In this document: one piece after another, positions 1 through 11,479 of the stretch
Layout: each line of letters starts with the position of its first letter
Numbering within the stretch: the stretch's first letter is position 1
NCBI GenBank assembly: GCA_026260175.1
Contig: JAKCWW010000489.1
Coordinates: forward strand, 44,643 to 108,642
Origin: Reticulitermes lucifugus
Lineage: Eukaryota; Arthropoda; Insecta; Blattodea; Rhinotermitidae
Direction of reading: 5' to 3'
DNA length: 64,000 nucleotides
Notes under the pieces: generated by a model
Seen by the model: only the letters and a program-made list of their open reading frames with translations
Databases searched by the model: none
Told to the model about the DNA's origin: nothing
Made by a program: the position numbers and the translations under genes

Positions 1-35
1 ACAGGTGCCTCAGATACACATACACATATAAACCG

Positions 36-66
36 GTATGTATGTATGTATATGTGTGTGTGTGTA
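36..66. repeat. TATG/TG microsatellite
   Basis: Short imperfect run of tatg units grading into tg dinucleotides. It lies at the left edge of the window, just before the family E repeat. Confidence 0.8.
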
Positions 67-94
67 TTTTACTGAGTCTTATTTGACGGAATTA

Positions 95-690
95 ATTAGC
101 ATCTTAGCAAATGTAAGAACACAGGTAATGTACGTATAACGTAACATTGAGAGGCGTTCGCGTAACCACTGCTGTCGTGGTAAAGCAATATTATTACATA
201 TTCTGAGTGCGTGTGTGTTTGTAGTCTTAGTTATCCAACACGCAAAGCGCATGCGCCGTGTTATATTATCACTTGTGGCCTCTCCGCCTCTACAGAAATT
301 TTCCACGTTATTTCAAAATGGCACGATTTTCGGAAAAAAGTTTTTCAACAAAAATTGTGTTTTTATTTTCTCTACAATTTTGTGTGAAACATTTCTCGTT
401 ATAAGAAGAACTCAGCGACGCATTACCATAAACGTACATATGTCGTCACGCAAAGTGCCCGTCAGTCTTACCAGATTTTAATGAAACTTGAATTTTCTCG
501 ACAGATTTTTGAAAACTGAAACCTCACATTTCATGAAAATCCGTCTAGTGGGAGCCGAGTAGCTCCATGCGGAGGGACAGATGGACGGACAGAGAGACTG
601 AGAGACATGACGAAGCTAATAGTCACTTTTCGCAATTTTGTCAAAGCGCCTAAAAACGAAGAAAATTTAGGGGGTGTTACAAATTATATG
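95..690 (+). repeat. Interspersed repeat family E, copy 1
   Basis: This ~600-bp stretch is similar along its length to 63470-63890, in the same orientation. Shared landmarks in order are 'cgtaacattgag', 'cttagttatcca', 'aagcgcat', 'atgattttcgga' or its variant, 'ctctacaa', 'atttcatg.aaatc.gtc', a run of gacgga/gacaga units, and 'gacatgacgaagctaat'. The class is unknown: I see no reverse transcriptase, transposase or tRNA-like promoter. The minus strand holds a 75-codon frame (79-306) containing 'QQWLRER', and a similar peptide occurs in the copy near 6450. That suggests either an old coding segment or simply repeat conservation. Confidence 0.7.
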
Positions 691-719
691 AGAGATTATA
701 AAACTTTATTGGTAGAAAG

Positions 720-912
720 TTTTCTTCTCGAGGCTTCACAATCACACTCAGACACACGACACTCAGTAGGACTCCTCTGGACGAGTGATCAGCCCGACGC
801 AGAGACCTCTACCTGACAGACATCCATGCCGTCGTCGGGATTCGAAACCATAATGCTAGCAAGCGAACGGCCGCAGAACCACGCCTTAGACCTCACGGCC
901 ACTGCGATCGGC
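720..912 (-). mobile_element. SINE family A, copy 1 (internally deleted)
   Basis: tRNA-derived SINE on the minus strand. Read in reverse, the tRNA-like head begins 'gccgatcgcagtggcc' at 912. It continues through a B-box-like 'ggtttcgaatcc' to a body matching the full-length copy at 43461-43714. The 3' end differs from full-length copies: the tail 'ttcttct' is joined directly to the 'gaggcttcac' part of the body, so about 50 bp are missing. Candidate target-site duplications are 'ggtagaaag' (711-719) and 'ggtaagaaag' (913-922), differing by one indel. Confidence 0.8.
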
Positions 913-3900
913 GGTAAGAAAGAGCAAGTTGGAATGTTTTTATTTGGCTATTACATTCTCAGCAATACATTTTTTTAAAATAACATCGTTTGTAATCACT
1001 ACGTATGTTTGAAACGCAATGAATTTTAATGTTGACTTTTCTGTTTGCAATTCTAACACAGACTATTAGTCACTATATGTAATATTCCTGGATACGCACT
1101 ACGTCAGGGAATCTTGGTAGTGAGAAGGAAGGGGACGGTTGAAAATTCCACACAAAACCCACATGCTAAATTGACCGAAAGTCTTTACACATATATCCAC
1201 AAATACCGACCGCTTTGCCACGCTCCATCTCCCTGCCTTATTGCGTGTTGTATTTAATATCTGCGTCCGCAATGCTCTTAAACCGTAGTCGTGTTACTTA
1301 CTTTAGGCTGGAGTAAATTCCAACGTACTTGAGAGCATACCTACCATAACTACGCCCTCTCCCAGTGAACACGCAAACCAACACATCATCCACGCAATGT
1401 GGTCTAGTCTAAATACAGGAGTAATTCAACAGGCAAATTGCAAATTCCGTAACTTCTCTAAAATCCATCACTGGGTTGTTCTGAATACTCAGTACTTGCA
1501 CTGAACACATCTGATTTCACTTTAAATTTTACACAGAAGAATAAATAAATTACGGTTAACACATTAAACGAAATTACATTCCGTTGCATCATTCAAGTAC
1601 TCCTACTGACCTCTTACTTTGTACAAATCCGAGATATGGAAAACATGTAATATGATATAAGGTCTGTGTATGTGTTTTCGTATGATGATCAGTAAAAGAT
1701 TAGTGAAAGCGATCATGAATTTTGGCGGTTGATAAGGGACACGTAAATTCTTCACTGGCCTAATCGAATATTAGCGATTCAAGGATCCTACCCTTTGGAG
1801 CTAGTTAATACAAATTTAGATGATAACATATCGGTACCAAAATTCGCATATTCACAAGACACATATGACCCAAAAGAGAAATATTTTATACAGAAAATTT
1901 TATTTTCTGTGTGTAGCAGCAAGAGTTAAAGAACTTACACCTATTCGGGCTATCTATTTACACAGTGTCAAAATTTCGAGGACTTTTATATTTTTGTAAC
2001 ACAAATGAGATAGAGCTGCACCTAAATAAACAAGGAAATTAACATCTGAAGGTGAGAACTACTCTCATTCAATGGAGGGGTTGAATCCCGAATCTGTGTC
2101 ACTTAACCAAGATGACTAAATTACTGGCAATTAATTTTACAGAGTTGACCATTGCTCTTGCGGCAACAGCCTCGCAACCATTCACATGTTAGAACACAAC
2201 TTAAATACGGCCTTTTCAGTTGTACTTAAGAGATTATTCTTAAAGCAATGCACAGTTGCAGCATCATAAATTTCACATATTCGATACAGAAAATATGAAT
2301 TCATACGCAAACACACGTAGCAGAAAAAATCTTGCACTCGCTGTATTCGTTTCGTTTACTACATGTAAACAGTGCAGAGGGCGTTACTTTACGCGTACGC
2401 AACCCCTGCAAAGAAATTGGATGTCTTATATTTTTGTTAAGAAACAGCTTAAAGTTTTGTAAGCGCTAATGAGCTATAAACACTTCAGAAAGTCGTTACG
2501 CCTACACTTGCACCCGCTGTCGAAACCGGTACATAATTATTTGGGGATATTTTACTAAGGTAATAGTCCATAAGAGATCATGGTCTCCTCCGAAACGTGA
2601 ATCCTCCATATGTATTTGTCACATACGATATGCAGTCTTGACTGCGTTTGAAATTTAAGTCTGAAAATGACTCTTGGAAAAATGCTTCGTTTGCTTATAA
2701 GACGCAGAGAATCCCTCCCTACTTTCTGGTTAACAATTACATTCACACATAGCATTCTCCTGTATGAAGGTTTATTGGGGCAAATATCTGATATGGTTGT
2801 TAATAAAAGCCAGAAAATTCATCCCTACTTTGTCTTTTAATGTTATATGTGTCAGATACACAGCATTCTCCGGTTAGTCTTCCAGATAAACGTAGTGAGT
2901 GCAGAAGCTTATTGCAATTTTAAATAAACTTCTTTCTAAGTCAGGTAGCAAAGTCACGTAAGTTGGGTGTATGTAAGATGTTTCTGTGATTAATAACGAG
3001 GTGTGAAGTATTTGCAATAGGCGTGGGCGAAGCAATACACATATATCAGCCACCTCCGTTCCCATTTACATAGGCTTTCAGCAAGAAGTGCTTCGTACAC
3101 AACAAATTACCACTCCCCATTATATATATTACTTAACACCTAATCCTTTATTGCCACCCCCTTATTAGCGTACGTAACACTTTACCTGTATACAACACCT
3201 AGACTACGCTTTCAAAGCGGGTTCCTCCCTCTCACTTAAGTATTTTCATTTTAGGAATAAAAAATCCACATCCCATTTTGGTTAAGCCTTCGAGCACTTC
3301 AGGTTTAGCACAACAATTTCCAAGGTGTTTTTAAGAAAGAAGGAGCTGGATGAGAATATGGCAAAGCAAAACTAGAAAGAAGGGTTCGTTTTGACTTACT
3401 GTTACAGGAATATAATTCAAAATAAAATAAGAAATTGCCAAGGAAAGTTAAAAGGAAAGACGAAAAAAAGAAAGATGAAAATAGAAAGCGAAGAGAATTG
3501 GACTTAGAATGAGACAGAAGAAACAAATCATCCTAAGAAAAGTGGAAGGACAAAAAAAGAGGAAAACACGTGTGTGTGAGAGAGAGAGAGAAGAAAGACG
3601 AATGAGAGATGAAGGGAGGTGGGGATATGCAAATAGGAGTATCCATGGAAACCAAGAGATATTGAGGTGTGCGTACTGGCACAGCTGCACAGCGTGCGAG
3701 ATACAACACTCGCTTTTAAAATACAGCCATAAACATGAATTTGAAACACTCATCGAAATCATATTCGAAAGCTGCTTTATCCAATGGTGATCTGAAAGAT
3801 TACATAAATTAGAACGTCACAAGACAGGACCCAAAGAATCATACTAACTGTCGCAAAAATCTTGTTGTTTTAAGTAATAACACAAAGGGATAAGGTGAAC

Positions 3901-4000
3901 TACGTTCTTTCTTAGCATAATCGTATTACTTAAATGAGTGATGGTCCAGAATCTTTCTTCCCGTCTGCTATCCAAAAGTGTAAATACAAAAATATACAAA
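913..4000. other. No recognisable gene or element
   Basis: AT-rich sequence with stops in all frames and no similarity I can name. 3300-3620 is purine-rich on the + strand, with a short TG/AG microsatellite at 3571-3592. The overlapping frames there (3305-3790, both strands) are low-complexity and not convincing genes. Confidence 0.5.
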
Positions 4001-4006
4001 AGCTAT

Positions 4007-4790
4007 AGGTCTGCCTGTTGTTCTATATGGCTGTGAAACTAGGCCCCTTACAGAGAGGGAGAAGTAAATAACAGCAGAATTGTGAACACTACACAATGTA
4101 CAGCCTCATAATTTGTACCTTTCAACAAATAATAACAGGGTCACCACATTAAGAAGGGAGAGAAGGGTGCGTCGTTAAGCATGCATGAGATAGACCTAGA
4201 TGTAGATTGAAACAAAGTAATAAACTGGACCTTACAGAAAGGGCTGTTGTGGGATGGATTGAACCGACTCAATAAAACCAAATGACGGTGTCTTGCGGAC
4301 CTCGTAATGCCGTCAATCCGCCTACTTTATAATAAGCTTTTAAGATGGGTTGTACAAAAAGGAATTTTTGAGATTGTTTCGTGTGATTGTTAAACATGAT
4401 CTCTTACTGTAAGGGTCGAACGTAAATTAAAATTTATTGAAAATATAGTGCCGAGGAAAATATTTAGTCATAAGAAGGACGAGAGACGTGAGCCACTTAG
4501 CATACCACAGATTTAGTGAATTGTGTGCTGTAAGTTACCCAGTATTGTTAGGACAATCAAATTTAGCACATACGAAGGGACTGGCACTTGGGAGTGGGAG
4601 AGATCGGTCATGCTCATATTATGTTACTGTTCAATTCTGTGGATAAATGTGCACTTGGAAGACCAATAGAAATTGGTGGACAACATTAAGATGAATCTTA
4701 ATGACAGTGGCTTTGAGACTGGAAAGTGGATATCAGTAGATCACAATGGACCCAATATAGGTCCTGATATTGCAGCATGTTAAGAGTACT
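4007..4790 (+). pseudogene. LINE reverse-transcriptase C-terminal remnant 1
   Basis: Three collinear pieces of the reverse-transcriptase C-terminal region common in insect non-LTR elements. The piece at 4011-4064 reads LPVVLYGCET. The piece at 4439-4486 reads VPRKIFSHKKDER, matching the usual 'vLRKIFGpKRDE' block. From 4654 to about 4760 it reads LGRP followed, after a frameshift, by VDNIKMNLND and ..GKWIS. Between the first and second pieces lie about 370 bp that do not fit the protein, so either something is inserted or two decayed copies abut. Stops and frameshifts rule out activity. The catalytic part of the reverse transcriptase is absent, as expected for a 5'-truncated insertion. Confidence 0.75.
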
Positions 4791-4799
4791 AGCCTAAAA

Positions 4800-5685
4800 T
4801 TCGAAGCTCGGAAGTTCTAGCTAAATTGCCTCCACTAATAAGCATCAAAATGGAAAGTAATAACAAATCGGTCACTATAATAACCAGTTACCTGGAGCAC
4901 AGAAAGAACTGCCGAAACGTATGTATCAAATTCAAGCCTATGCCAAACAAAAGACAGTGAACAACATAGCCTACCATACATTCACGTAATGTTTAATTAA
5001 TATTCAATGATCACCACGATGCAACTATATTAGCTAAAGTTTTGTTGTAATGGTTCTTGAATACTGATTGCATATTACTGCAATACAATGGGACAGGTAA
5101 AAATATTAAGATATTCGTAAATAAATCAGCCATTGTCAAATCCTGCTTTATATGACAAGACTTCAAGTTACTAATAAGATAGGATGATTTGTCACTGATG
5201 ATTTAATCTTTCTCAGTGTATCTAAACAAGTCCCCTTCTGGCACTGGTGCGTGACAAGGGAGCATCTTACAGCAAATATGGTTGAAATAGTTGGGGGTGT
5301 TGCCACTTACAATGATAGCAGTGTGGGGTCCTGAGACGGGCATGGAAGGGGTCTTCACGGGTCACTGCACAGGCTTCATATCCGAAAGATGAGAAAAGAA
5401 GGTTATCGTGCAATAAAAGTCCTGCAAGTGAGTTCGAGGTCATTTTATCTTGCACTTCGGATTTGCTATGCCAATATTGGAGTATTTGTTCTTATATTTT
5501 AAACGGGTCTAACTTCTCCTTAGCTGATTATCTGTAAGATGTCTGTGAAGCATGAAGGCGGATGTGACGAAAACCGTGATTCAGATCACAGAATTATAGT
5601 CGCATACGTACATTCAAGTAACCTTATTAGACTTCTTTGTAAATAAACCAATTAGAGATACAGGTTAAGTTTTGGAATTGCGTAA
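4800..5685. other. No recognisable feature
   Basis: Plain AT-rich sequence. I see no coding signal, repeat family or structured element. Confidence 0.4.
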
Positions 5686-5688
5686 ATA

Positions 5689-5922
5689 TGTACCACACCA
5701 TGAAGGCGTATGGGAGAGTGGAGGTATAGCTCTATAAATTCTTAACCTTTTAAAATGCGCAGTAAATGGAAGTGACGCGTCTGGGCCCGCAGTGCCCATT
5801 AAATGTGAGGCTGGGTGGGTCCCAGAGCCAATCTAATTTCTCTGGAGAAGAGAAACAGCTCTTGCCTTGTCAGGAAACGAAACACGATTCCTTGACCATC
5901 CAGCGCATTGCCTAGTCACTAT
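5689..5922 (-). mobile_element. SINE family B, copy 1 (diverged)
   Basis: Matches the body of the TSD-bounded SINE B at 46752-47043. Shared parts are 'catgaaggcgta', 'gtggaggtatagctct', 'aggctgggtgggtccca', 'ggagaagag..acag' and the head remnant 'ccatccagcgcattgcctagtcactata', which is the reverse complement of a tRNA-like A-box region. It is heavily mutated, with no clear TSD. Confidence 0.75.
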
Positions 5923-5929
5923 AAAAGAG

Positions 5930-6395
5930 AATGTAAATAAAGTTTCAGAAAGGGCAGAAATATTCCGAAGATCAGTTTTAAAAGTCAGTTAATTTTGTGA
6001 AGAGTTGAATCAGCATTGTTGACCTATAATATTCCTTGTTTCTTGGGTCTCTGGTCGTTGGCACATTCAAGGTACCAAGACTTGAGATAGGAACAGATTT
6101 CAGATATACACAGTAGCAGGGAATATGTTAAATATATCCGCAGGGAGCCGTCAATGATTGTTTTCCTGTCTCTGAGTTAGACAGCTGTACAGCAACACCT
6201 TACCGTTACAACAGAACATATTACGAAATACAGAATCTTCAATTTCTTGGAAATTTTGTGAACAAATGAGGAACCTTGAGATTTATTACAATTCTAAGGT
6301 TTCTTGACCAGTTAACTCACTATAGGCTTCTCATAAATAATCCCTGCCCCATGAAGTTAAATAAAATTTACCTTCTTTTTCGAGATTTTATTTTT
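5930..6395. other. No recognisable feature
   Basis: No gene, repeat or structured element that I can identify. Confidence 0.4.
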
Positions 6396-6545
6396 GAAAC
6401 CTCACAAAGAAATCAAACATGGTACTCTAAAAATACTTATTGCTTCTCCATGGCAACAATGGCTATGCGAACGCGCCTCAATGTTACTTTTATACGTACA
6501 TTGTCTGTTTTGTTCTCATTTTATTCAGCTACGTAAATTACTCCT
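6396..6545 (-). repeat. Interspersed repeat family E, fragment
   Basis: The reverse complement matches 112-200 of the first copy: 'aatgtacgtata', 'gtaacattgaggcgcgttcgca', then an 'agaagcaata' block. It covers only the 5' part of the family E unit. The strand is given relative to the copy at 95-690. Confidence 0.7.
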
Positions 6546-6549
6546 AAAT

Positions 6550-8420
6550 ACAGCTGCCCTGCGCTTTATTCAGATCACATTCTGGTAGAATAATTGTGTG
6601 TTAGTAGTGAGAGGAAAGCGTAACATGTCTCATTCAAGGTAGCCAATTGCCAACCCAAAAATCGAATCGGTGACTACCCGAATGTTGAGCGCTCATTTGA
6701 GAGGTTGGTGACAAAAGAAAACTCCCTCAATTTCAAATATTGCCCATGTAGAGGGGTGATGAATTTGTCTTACAGATATTAATCTTAATGCACATGCCCA
6801 TTCTGAAAATCAATTTAGGGTAAAAATAAAACTAATCCGATAAATTAGGAAGCTATTTTCTTAGTGAATAACAGTGTTGTATGATTTGCTGAAGTCAGCT
6901 TTCAAAGTTAAAAATGGCACTACGCGCCTTACGTCACTGGCAAACTGATGTATTTGTATAACTGTAGCTTGCAGCGTGTACATTCTAGAATTAAATTAAC
7001 ATTTTGTCAGTTTCGGTACATCCATAGCGCAACTTTATTTATAGGGTATAAATAGTTTGTAAGCCTATGGACTGCAAGGTGCAGAATCTTTCTTCAGAAA
7101 TTAATGGCCGCTTAGTTTCCATTCCAGTGAATGACGAATGACCACGAGTCACATAAATCAAGTTAATGTTTTCGTATTCTATTATCAAAAGATCCACTTT
7201 AATATTATCCTTCTATCTAAGCCTAATTCTGTTAGGCGAGCTTTCCTCTTCAGGCTTTCCGTCAAAAATTATGTACGCCTATACTAGATAGCCCTATTTG
7301 TAGATAAAGAATTATTTTGAATCAACAGCAACTTTTTGGAAACGATGAATTTCAGCCACCAACAACTTTGCAACACTATTTCTGAGAATGAAGAACTTCT
7401 AATATAAACATAAACAGGGAAGTGAAATTTACCTGCAAAAATTTGTATTAGTACGAGATGGTTAATATTCGTAACAGATGCACGGCTACACACCAATGAT
7501 TTAGTTAACTTACCGTTACAGCCGCAAAACTTCACTGAATGAAGGAAAGGAAGAGAAACAGCAGCAGACGTGATAGAAAATACGTACGACCGCTACTTCT
7601 GGGTTTCGTTTTATTGGCTTACACATGCCATTTATTTGATTACTTTCCCTCTCAACACTCGTTGCTAAGTTGCCACCCCATCTAAGTGTACGTTCTCAAC
7701 TTCCATGTAAATTTATTCGTCAATCTCTCTCTATTTCCCTCCCACTTCTTCCATATTGCCTATTCCATGCTCCCTTTTTCATCCTCCACCTCACACTCAA
7801 CCCCTTTACTCAGCCACTTTCTACTTTCATTTCTTCAAGAGTTTCCTCCCTTATTCCATCTTTCCGGTTCCTCTTGTGGGTTTCTATCATATGGCGTGAG
7901 GAAAATGTTCGAAAGTTTTAACGTAGGAGAGACTGTTTGAGGAATTATAAATACGTTCATATCGTAAAGAAATCTTTCAGCACAAAAGAAAAGTTAAACA
8001 ACCTTTATTAAACTTAAAATGATAAGCATATCCCAATCAGTTTCAGTTTCATCGAATAAAAACAAGCAGCGAAATTTAAAACTTTTTATCTACGGAGCGT
8101 GTTGAATTGCATGCAATAGTCCAAAATTAAAAACGACTGATTTAGCACTCGTTTCGTAAGTAGGCCTATAGAAGCACCGTACTACCTGCCCTTGGTGAAG
8201 TGTTGCATTTTATTGTTAAAATGGCAATTTATATCGATAGTGGTGGTAACACGAAGAAAGGCTCATTTTTAACCATCAGTATTTTGAGACTACATATAAC
8301 CTACCAGATACATTTCATACATACACAAAATTATTTGTTTACAATTCAACTCATTTCCTTTCGTTAGGAATCATCAGGGCTAACAACAGCATCATGAGAA
8401 GAGTCTCAAGTAATCACAGT
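6550..8420. other. No recognisable gene; pyrimidine-rich tract inside
   Basis: 7680-7870 is pyrimidine-rich (ct/tc and cc runs) and so stays open in two + frames (7670-7921 and 7686-7940). Compositional bias explains this better than coding. I see nothing else nameable. Confidence 0.45.
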
Positions 8421-8422
8421 AT

Positions 8423-8437
8423 AATCAGAATATACCT
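8423..8437. repeat. Target-site duplication, left copy (SINE C)
   Basis: The 15-bp sequence aatcagaatatacct is repeated exactly at 8770-8784 and bounds the SINE C insertion. Confidence 0.93.
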
Positions 8438-8769
8438 ACATAATAATAATAATAACCATGGCTCAACAGCCCTATATGGGCTCAGGCCTCCTCTTTCCGA
8501 GGTTACTGGGTCGTGCGCATTCGTGGCAGTTAGTGACTGGCAAACTGGCCGCGCTGCTGTTCTATCGATCCTGATGTGACCGCCAGGCAGTCAGAGTTTT
8601 TGGGTGAGAAGGTTCTTTTACATGCCGTAAATCTACGACATGAGACCGACGGCTTTACTTCCCCTCCGGATTTTTATCACCCTTAAATCCATCGACCTCG
8701 GTCGGGATCGAACCCGCGAACCTTGGGTCCAGTGGCGAGAACGCTAACCACTAGTCCACCGAGGTCGAC
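8438..8769 (-). mobile_element. SINE family C, full-length, tRNA-derived
   Basis: Complete SINE of 332 bp on the minus strand, bounded by an exact 15-bp target-site duplication. Read in reverse it starts 'gtcgacctcggtggac' at 8769. The A-box region is 'tggactagtggttagc' (around 8743-8760) and the B box is ggttcgatccc (reverse of 8704-8714). The tRNA-unrelated body then runs to a 3' tail of att/taa trinucleotides at 8440-8455. Intact promoter boxes, exact TSD and a clean simple-repeat tail suggest it is the youngest insertion I can date in this window. It needs LINE enzymes in trans; the partner LINE is not identifiable here. Confidence 0.93.
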
Positions 8770-8784
8770 AATCAGAATATACCT
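8770..8784. repeat. Target-site duplication, right copy (SINE C)
   Basis: Exact repeat of 8423-8437, directly abutting the tRNA-like head of SINE C. Confidence 0.93.
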
Positions 8785-9885
8785 GGTTCGTTATATTTTG
8801 CCTCATTTTATTGGTATGCAGTAATAACATATTACCAACTCCTCTTCGCGCTGAGAATTACATTTATTTTGCCATTCTGTTATATTCTTAATGTGTGCTT
8901 ACTGAAACCAATAACTGCAAGACAAGAAAATGAAATATGCAGTTCGTCACACTGTAGCTCCAGAGGAAACACATTTAGCTCACATTTGAACAAGCTGGCA
9001 GCAATGCACTAAGAATTCCCATTGCTATAAATCTACAAGTTCCTCACCACCGTCACTTCACGGTCCCACAAGGATCCGGGGAGGAGGGGTTCCATCCAAG
9101 TTCCATCAAACAGCAGGCGGGGCCCCCTTCTTAAAAAAAAAAAGAAATTACAGAAAGAAAAGAGAGAAAGGGGAACCTCTTCAAACGAAAGAACAGCAGA
9201 TACGAAGAGAAATCGGTAACAGAGTTTTCGTTACTAAAAATAGGAAAGAGGGAGGGCATGAAACTACGCCTTCTTGTCGTGTCTCATTCTTCGCTATACG
9301 ACTCTTCTGGGATTTGAACCCTCAATGCTGCCTACTTGAAGCCGTGGTAAAGTGTTACAGGGGCCTAAAGTGGGCGTGCTCGAAAAGGAGAGAAGCCAAG
9401 GACTGCTAGGACACCTCTTCTGTCTCCTCCAACTAGCACGTCTGGTATAAAATATAGCTCCCTGTGCCTCGTACATAATTTCTGGCTATATACGAGAACA
9501 CAAACAGAGCTATGGTTAGCCAAGTCGCCGTCTAAAGTACAGCTTCACGCAACTCAGCCTAAAGCATCCACAGATTCATTTGCACGTTTTGTTATACGGA
9601 AACTGATTTTTGACGTCCTGCATAACAACAGATTAATGATTTCCGGCTATAAATATTGAGGCTCAGAACAGAAAATTTTCGCTGTTTAAAAAAAATATGT
9701 AACACATGTTTAAGTGGCGTGCTTTTGGCCACTCGCTTACATTTCAACTACTGCGCAATCACGTTTTGCTCCCACATTCTCATAGATTCCTTTGCCAAAA
9801 TTATCTGATAAGTTCAGCATACCAAAACATTTTTTAGAAATATGCAGCTTTTAAATAGACAAAGCACAGTCATGCTAACGCACTC
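8785..9885. other. No recognisable feature
   Basis: An A-rich run lies near 9133-9170. The 60-codon minus frame at 9294-9476 is not recognisable. Confidence 0.4.
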
Positions 9886-9891
9886 ACAGGG

Positions 9892-10115
9892 TATATACGT
9901 GAAAATGAAAAAGATCAAATCAAGAAGGATGAGATGGGCGGGACATGTGGCACGCATGGGGAAGAAGCTATATTCATGCAGGATTATGGTGGGGAAACGT
10001 AATGGAGAGATGGCTTGGAAGCCTTAAGCAAAGATCTCAGAATATGAAAATGGATCTCAAAGAAATGTAATAGGAGGCCGTTGATTGGCTTCGTCCGGCT
10101 CAGGGCAGGAACAAT
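9892..10115 (+). pseudogene. LINE reverse-transcriptase C-terminal remnant 2
   Basis: The translation contains KSRRMRWAGHVARMG, a highly characteristic block near the end of the reverse-transcriptase ORF of insect non-LTR elements, then a diverged 'vGKrnG' segment. After a stop, remnants of the terminal segment (about 10030-10110, 'gattggcttcgtccggctcagg') are visible. Upstream catalytic domains are absent. It is a 5'-truncated, inactive copy in the same orientation as the other LINE tails in the window. Confidence 0.85.
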
Positions 10116-10422
10116 TGGCGGACTATCATAATCATGGTAATTAAACTGGGTTTCATAACATGGGGAGACAGAAGAGCAAGATATACAACTACACTCCAAT
10201 TCCACAACGTAAACACGCTAGCTTCAGTCTCCTAAAGTTATATTTCTGCATTACATTACTATCGTGTCACAGACTACAGCTGGTATTGGGAGCCAGCAAA
10301 AAGAAACACTGCGATGTTCCAAGGCGAAATGAATGAAATATGTCAAACAGGATATTGGAGATTTAACCTAAATATTTCAGAATATTTTCCAAATTATTCA
10401 TTAAATATTCATACTCATGTAT

Positions 10423-10588
10423 AAGGGGTGCACAATTTCCGGGCGCCAGATCACCCGGGCGATTTAATTTTGTGTGGTGGTACGTAACACATATCGGTTC
10501 TCGTTATGGAACTGGATGAATGTCACCCTTCTGGCGCCCAGAAGTTTGAGGTGCTTCCTAGAATTTGTTAAAAATTTACACACGCCTG
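10423..10588. mobile_element. hAT-type MITE, family M1 copy 1
   Basis: A 166-bp element with terminal inverted repeats: left 'aaggggtgcacaattt', right (reverse complement) 'caggcgtgtgtaaattt'. The interior matches 46021-46175 and 62141-62397 (gggcgcc/gggtgcc block, 'taattttgtgtggtgg', 'gtatggaac' or 'ttatggaac', 'tgtcacccttct'). Flanking 8-mers tcatgtat / tccattac match at 4 of 8 positions, a worn 8-bp duplication at best. The cagg-ggtgcac ends are typical of hAT superfamily termini. There is no coding capacity. Confidence 0.75.
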
Positions 10589-10699
10589 TCCATTACAGAG
10601 TGTAAGGAAATTCGAGCACACACACACTCTCCAAAGCGTGATGCCTTGTTTAACAAAGATTCGTCAATCAAATGACCCAAGGTATCAAATGATCAAACC

Positions 10700-11445
10700 A
10701 TACCCGCTCGTAGTTACAAAAGATACATCGCGTTAAATCACTTCCGGACATTTTGTCCGTTGTGTTTTGGAGCTCCATCGTGGCCAAACCACAAGCTGTG
10801 CCTCACAGCTAGGAAATAACAGTTTTCAGTACACTACGTCTATAAACAGTCTAATGTCAGCAAGCAGATATGTGATCACGACAATGGGCCCAACGATGCC
10901 AGCCCAACACTGAGGCTCAAGTGAGGTTAACATTAGGATTACCGGTGCCCAGACGTGACCGCTGTGGGCGATGCAGACACCTTCAGGCATAAAATGCGCT
11001 TAGTATGCTCAAAAACTGTTGGTACACGGAGCTCGTCCGGAACATAATGCAGCCATTCGAAAAATAGTATCCGTAAAAGACGATCGTTTGGAAACAGATG
11101 TGCGCTTCACGAGTAGTGCTATGGATGCAACTGGTCGCAAAAAGTACTTCGTGGAGCCTCGATTGCGATAGTCCAAATTCTCGTGCGATATTGCATGAGC
11201 TTCTCGCGGCTCTCGTTTCTCAGCTGCGATTATATACATACGGCATCTTCTTTGGCTGGTAACCGTACAGTCCATGGGCACTCTGTGTTCACAGCTGTCG
11301 TAGGTGTCACACCTCCTCTCTAACGGAAACGATGCTACAGTCATCGACACACACCGTCTGGAGAAGGTCGGCGAGGATAACACTGCTCGCATTTCCGTGC
11401 ATCAGTACCAGCTCGACTATTACAAGCAACGAGTGTTAAAGAGCA
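10700..11445 (-). pseudogene. DUF4817-type transposase remnant (IS630/Tc1-mariner DDE superfamily)
   Basis: On the minus strand, pieces of one transposase lie in the right order but in shifting frames. An N-terminal DUF4817/helix-turn-helix-like piece is at about 11367-11419 (NSRAG..., YPRRPSPDGV). A second helix-turn-helix piece (NIAREFGLSQSRLHEVL) lies around 11140-11200. The stretch HLFPNDRLLRILFSEWL is near 11040-11100, HSGHVWAP is encoded at 10944-10966, CWAGIVG at about 10880-10906, and LWFGHDGAP ends at 10768-10782. HDGAP carries the second catalytic aspartate of the DDE fold. I find no C-terminal acidic catalytic residue. At least three frameshifts and several stops make it a pseudogene. 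An overlapping 127-codon minus frame (11009-11392) is in the wrong register for most motifs. Confidence 0.85.
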
Positions 11446-11479
11446 CGGCGCTCTATTCTTCGTATATGTCTTCCATGAT

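Noticed and set aside
3448-3790. Overlapping 93- and 104-codon frames on opposite strands
   Set aside because: Purine-rich low-complexity DNA leaves both strands open by composition alone.
11009-11392. 127-codon minus-strand frame as a gene
   Set aside because: It overlaps a transposase remnant whose recognisable motifs lie mostly in the other frames, so its opening is accidental.
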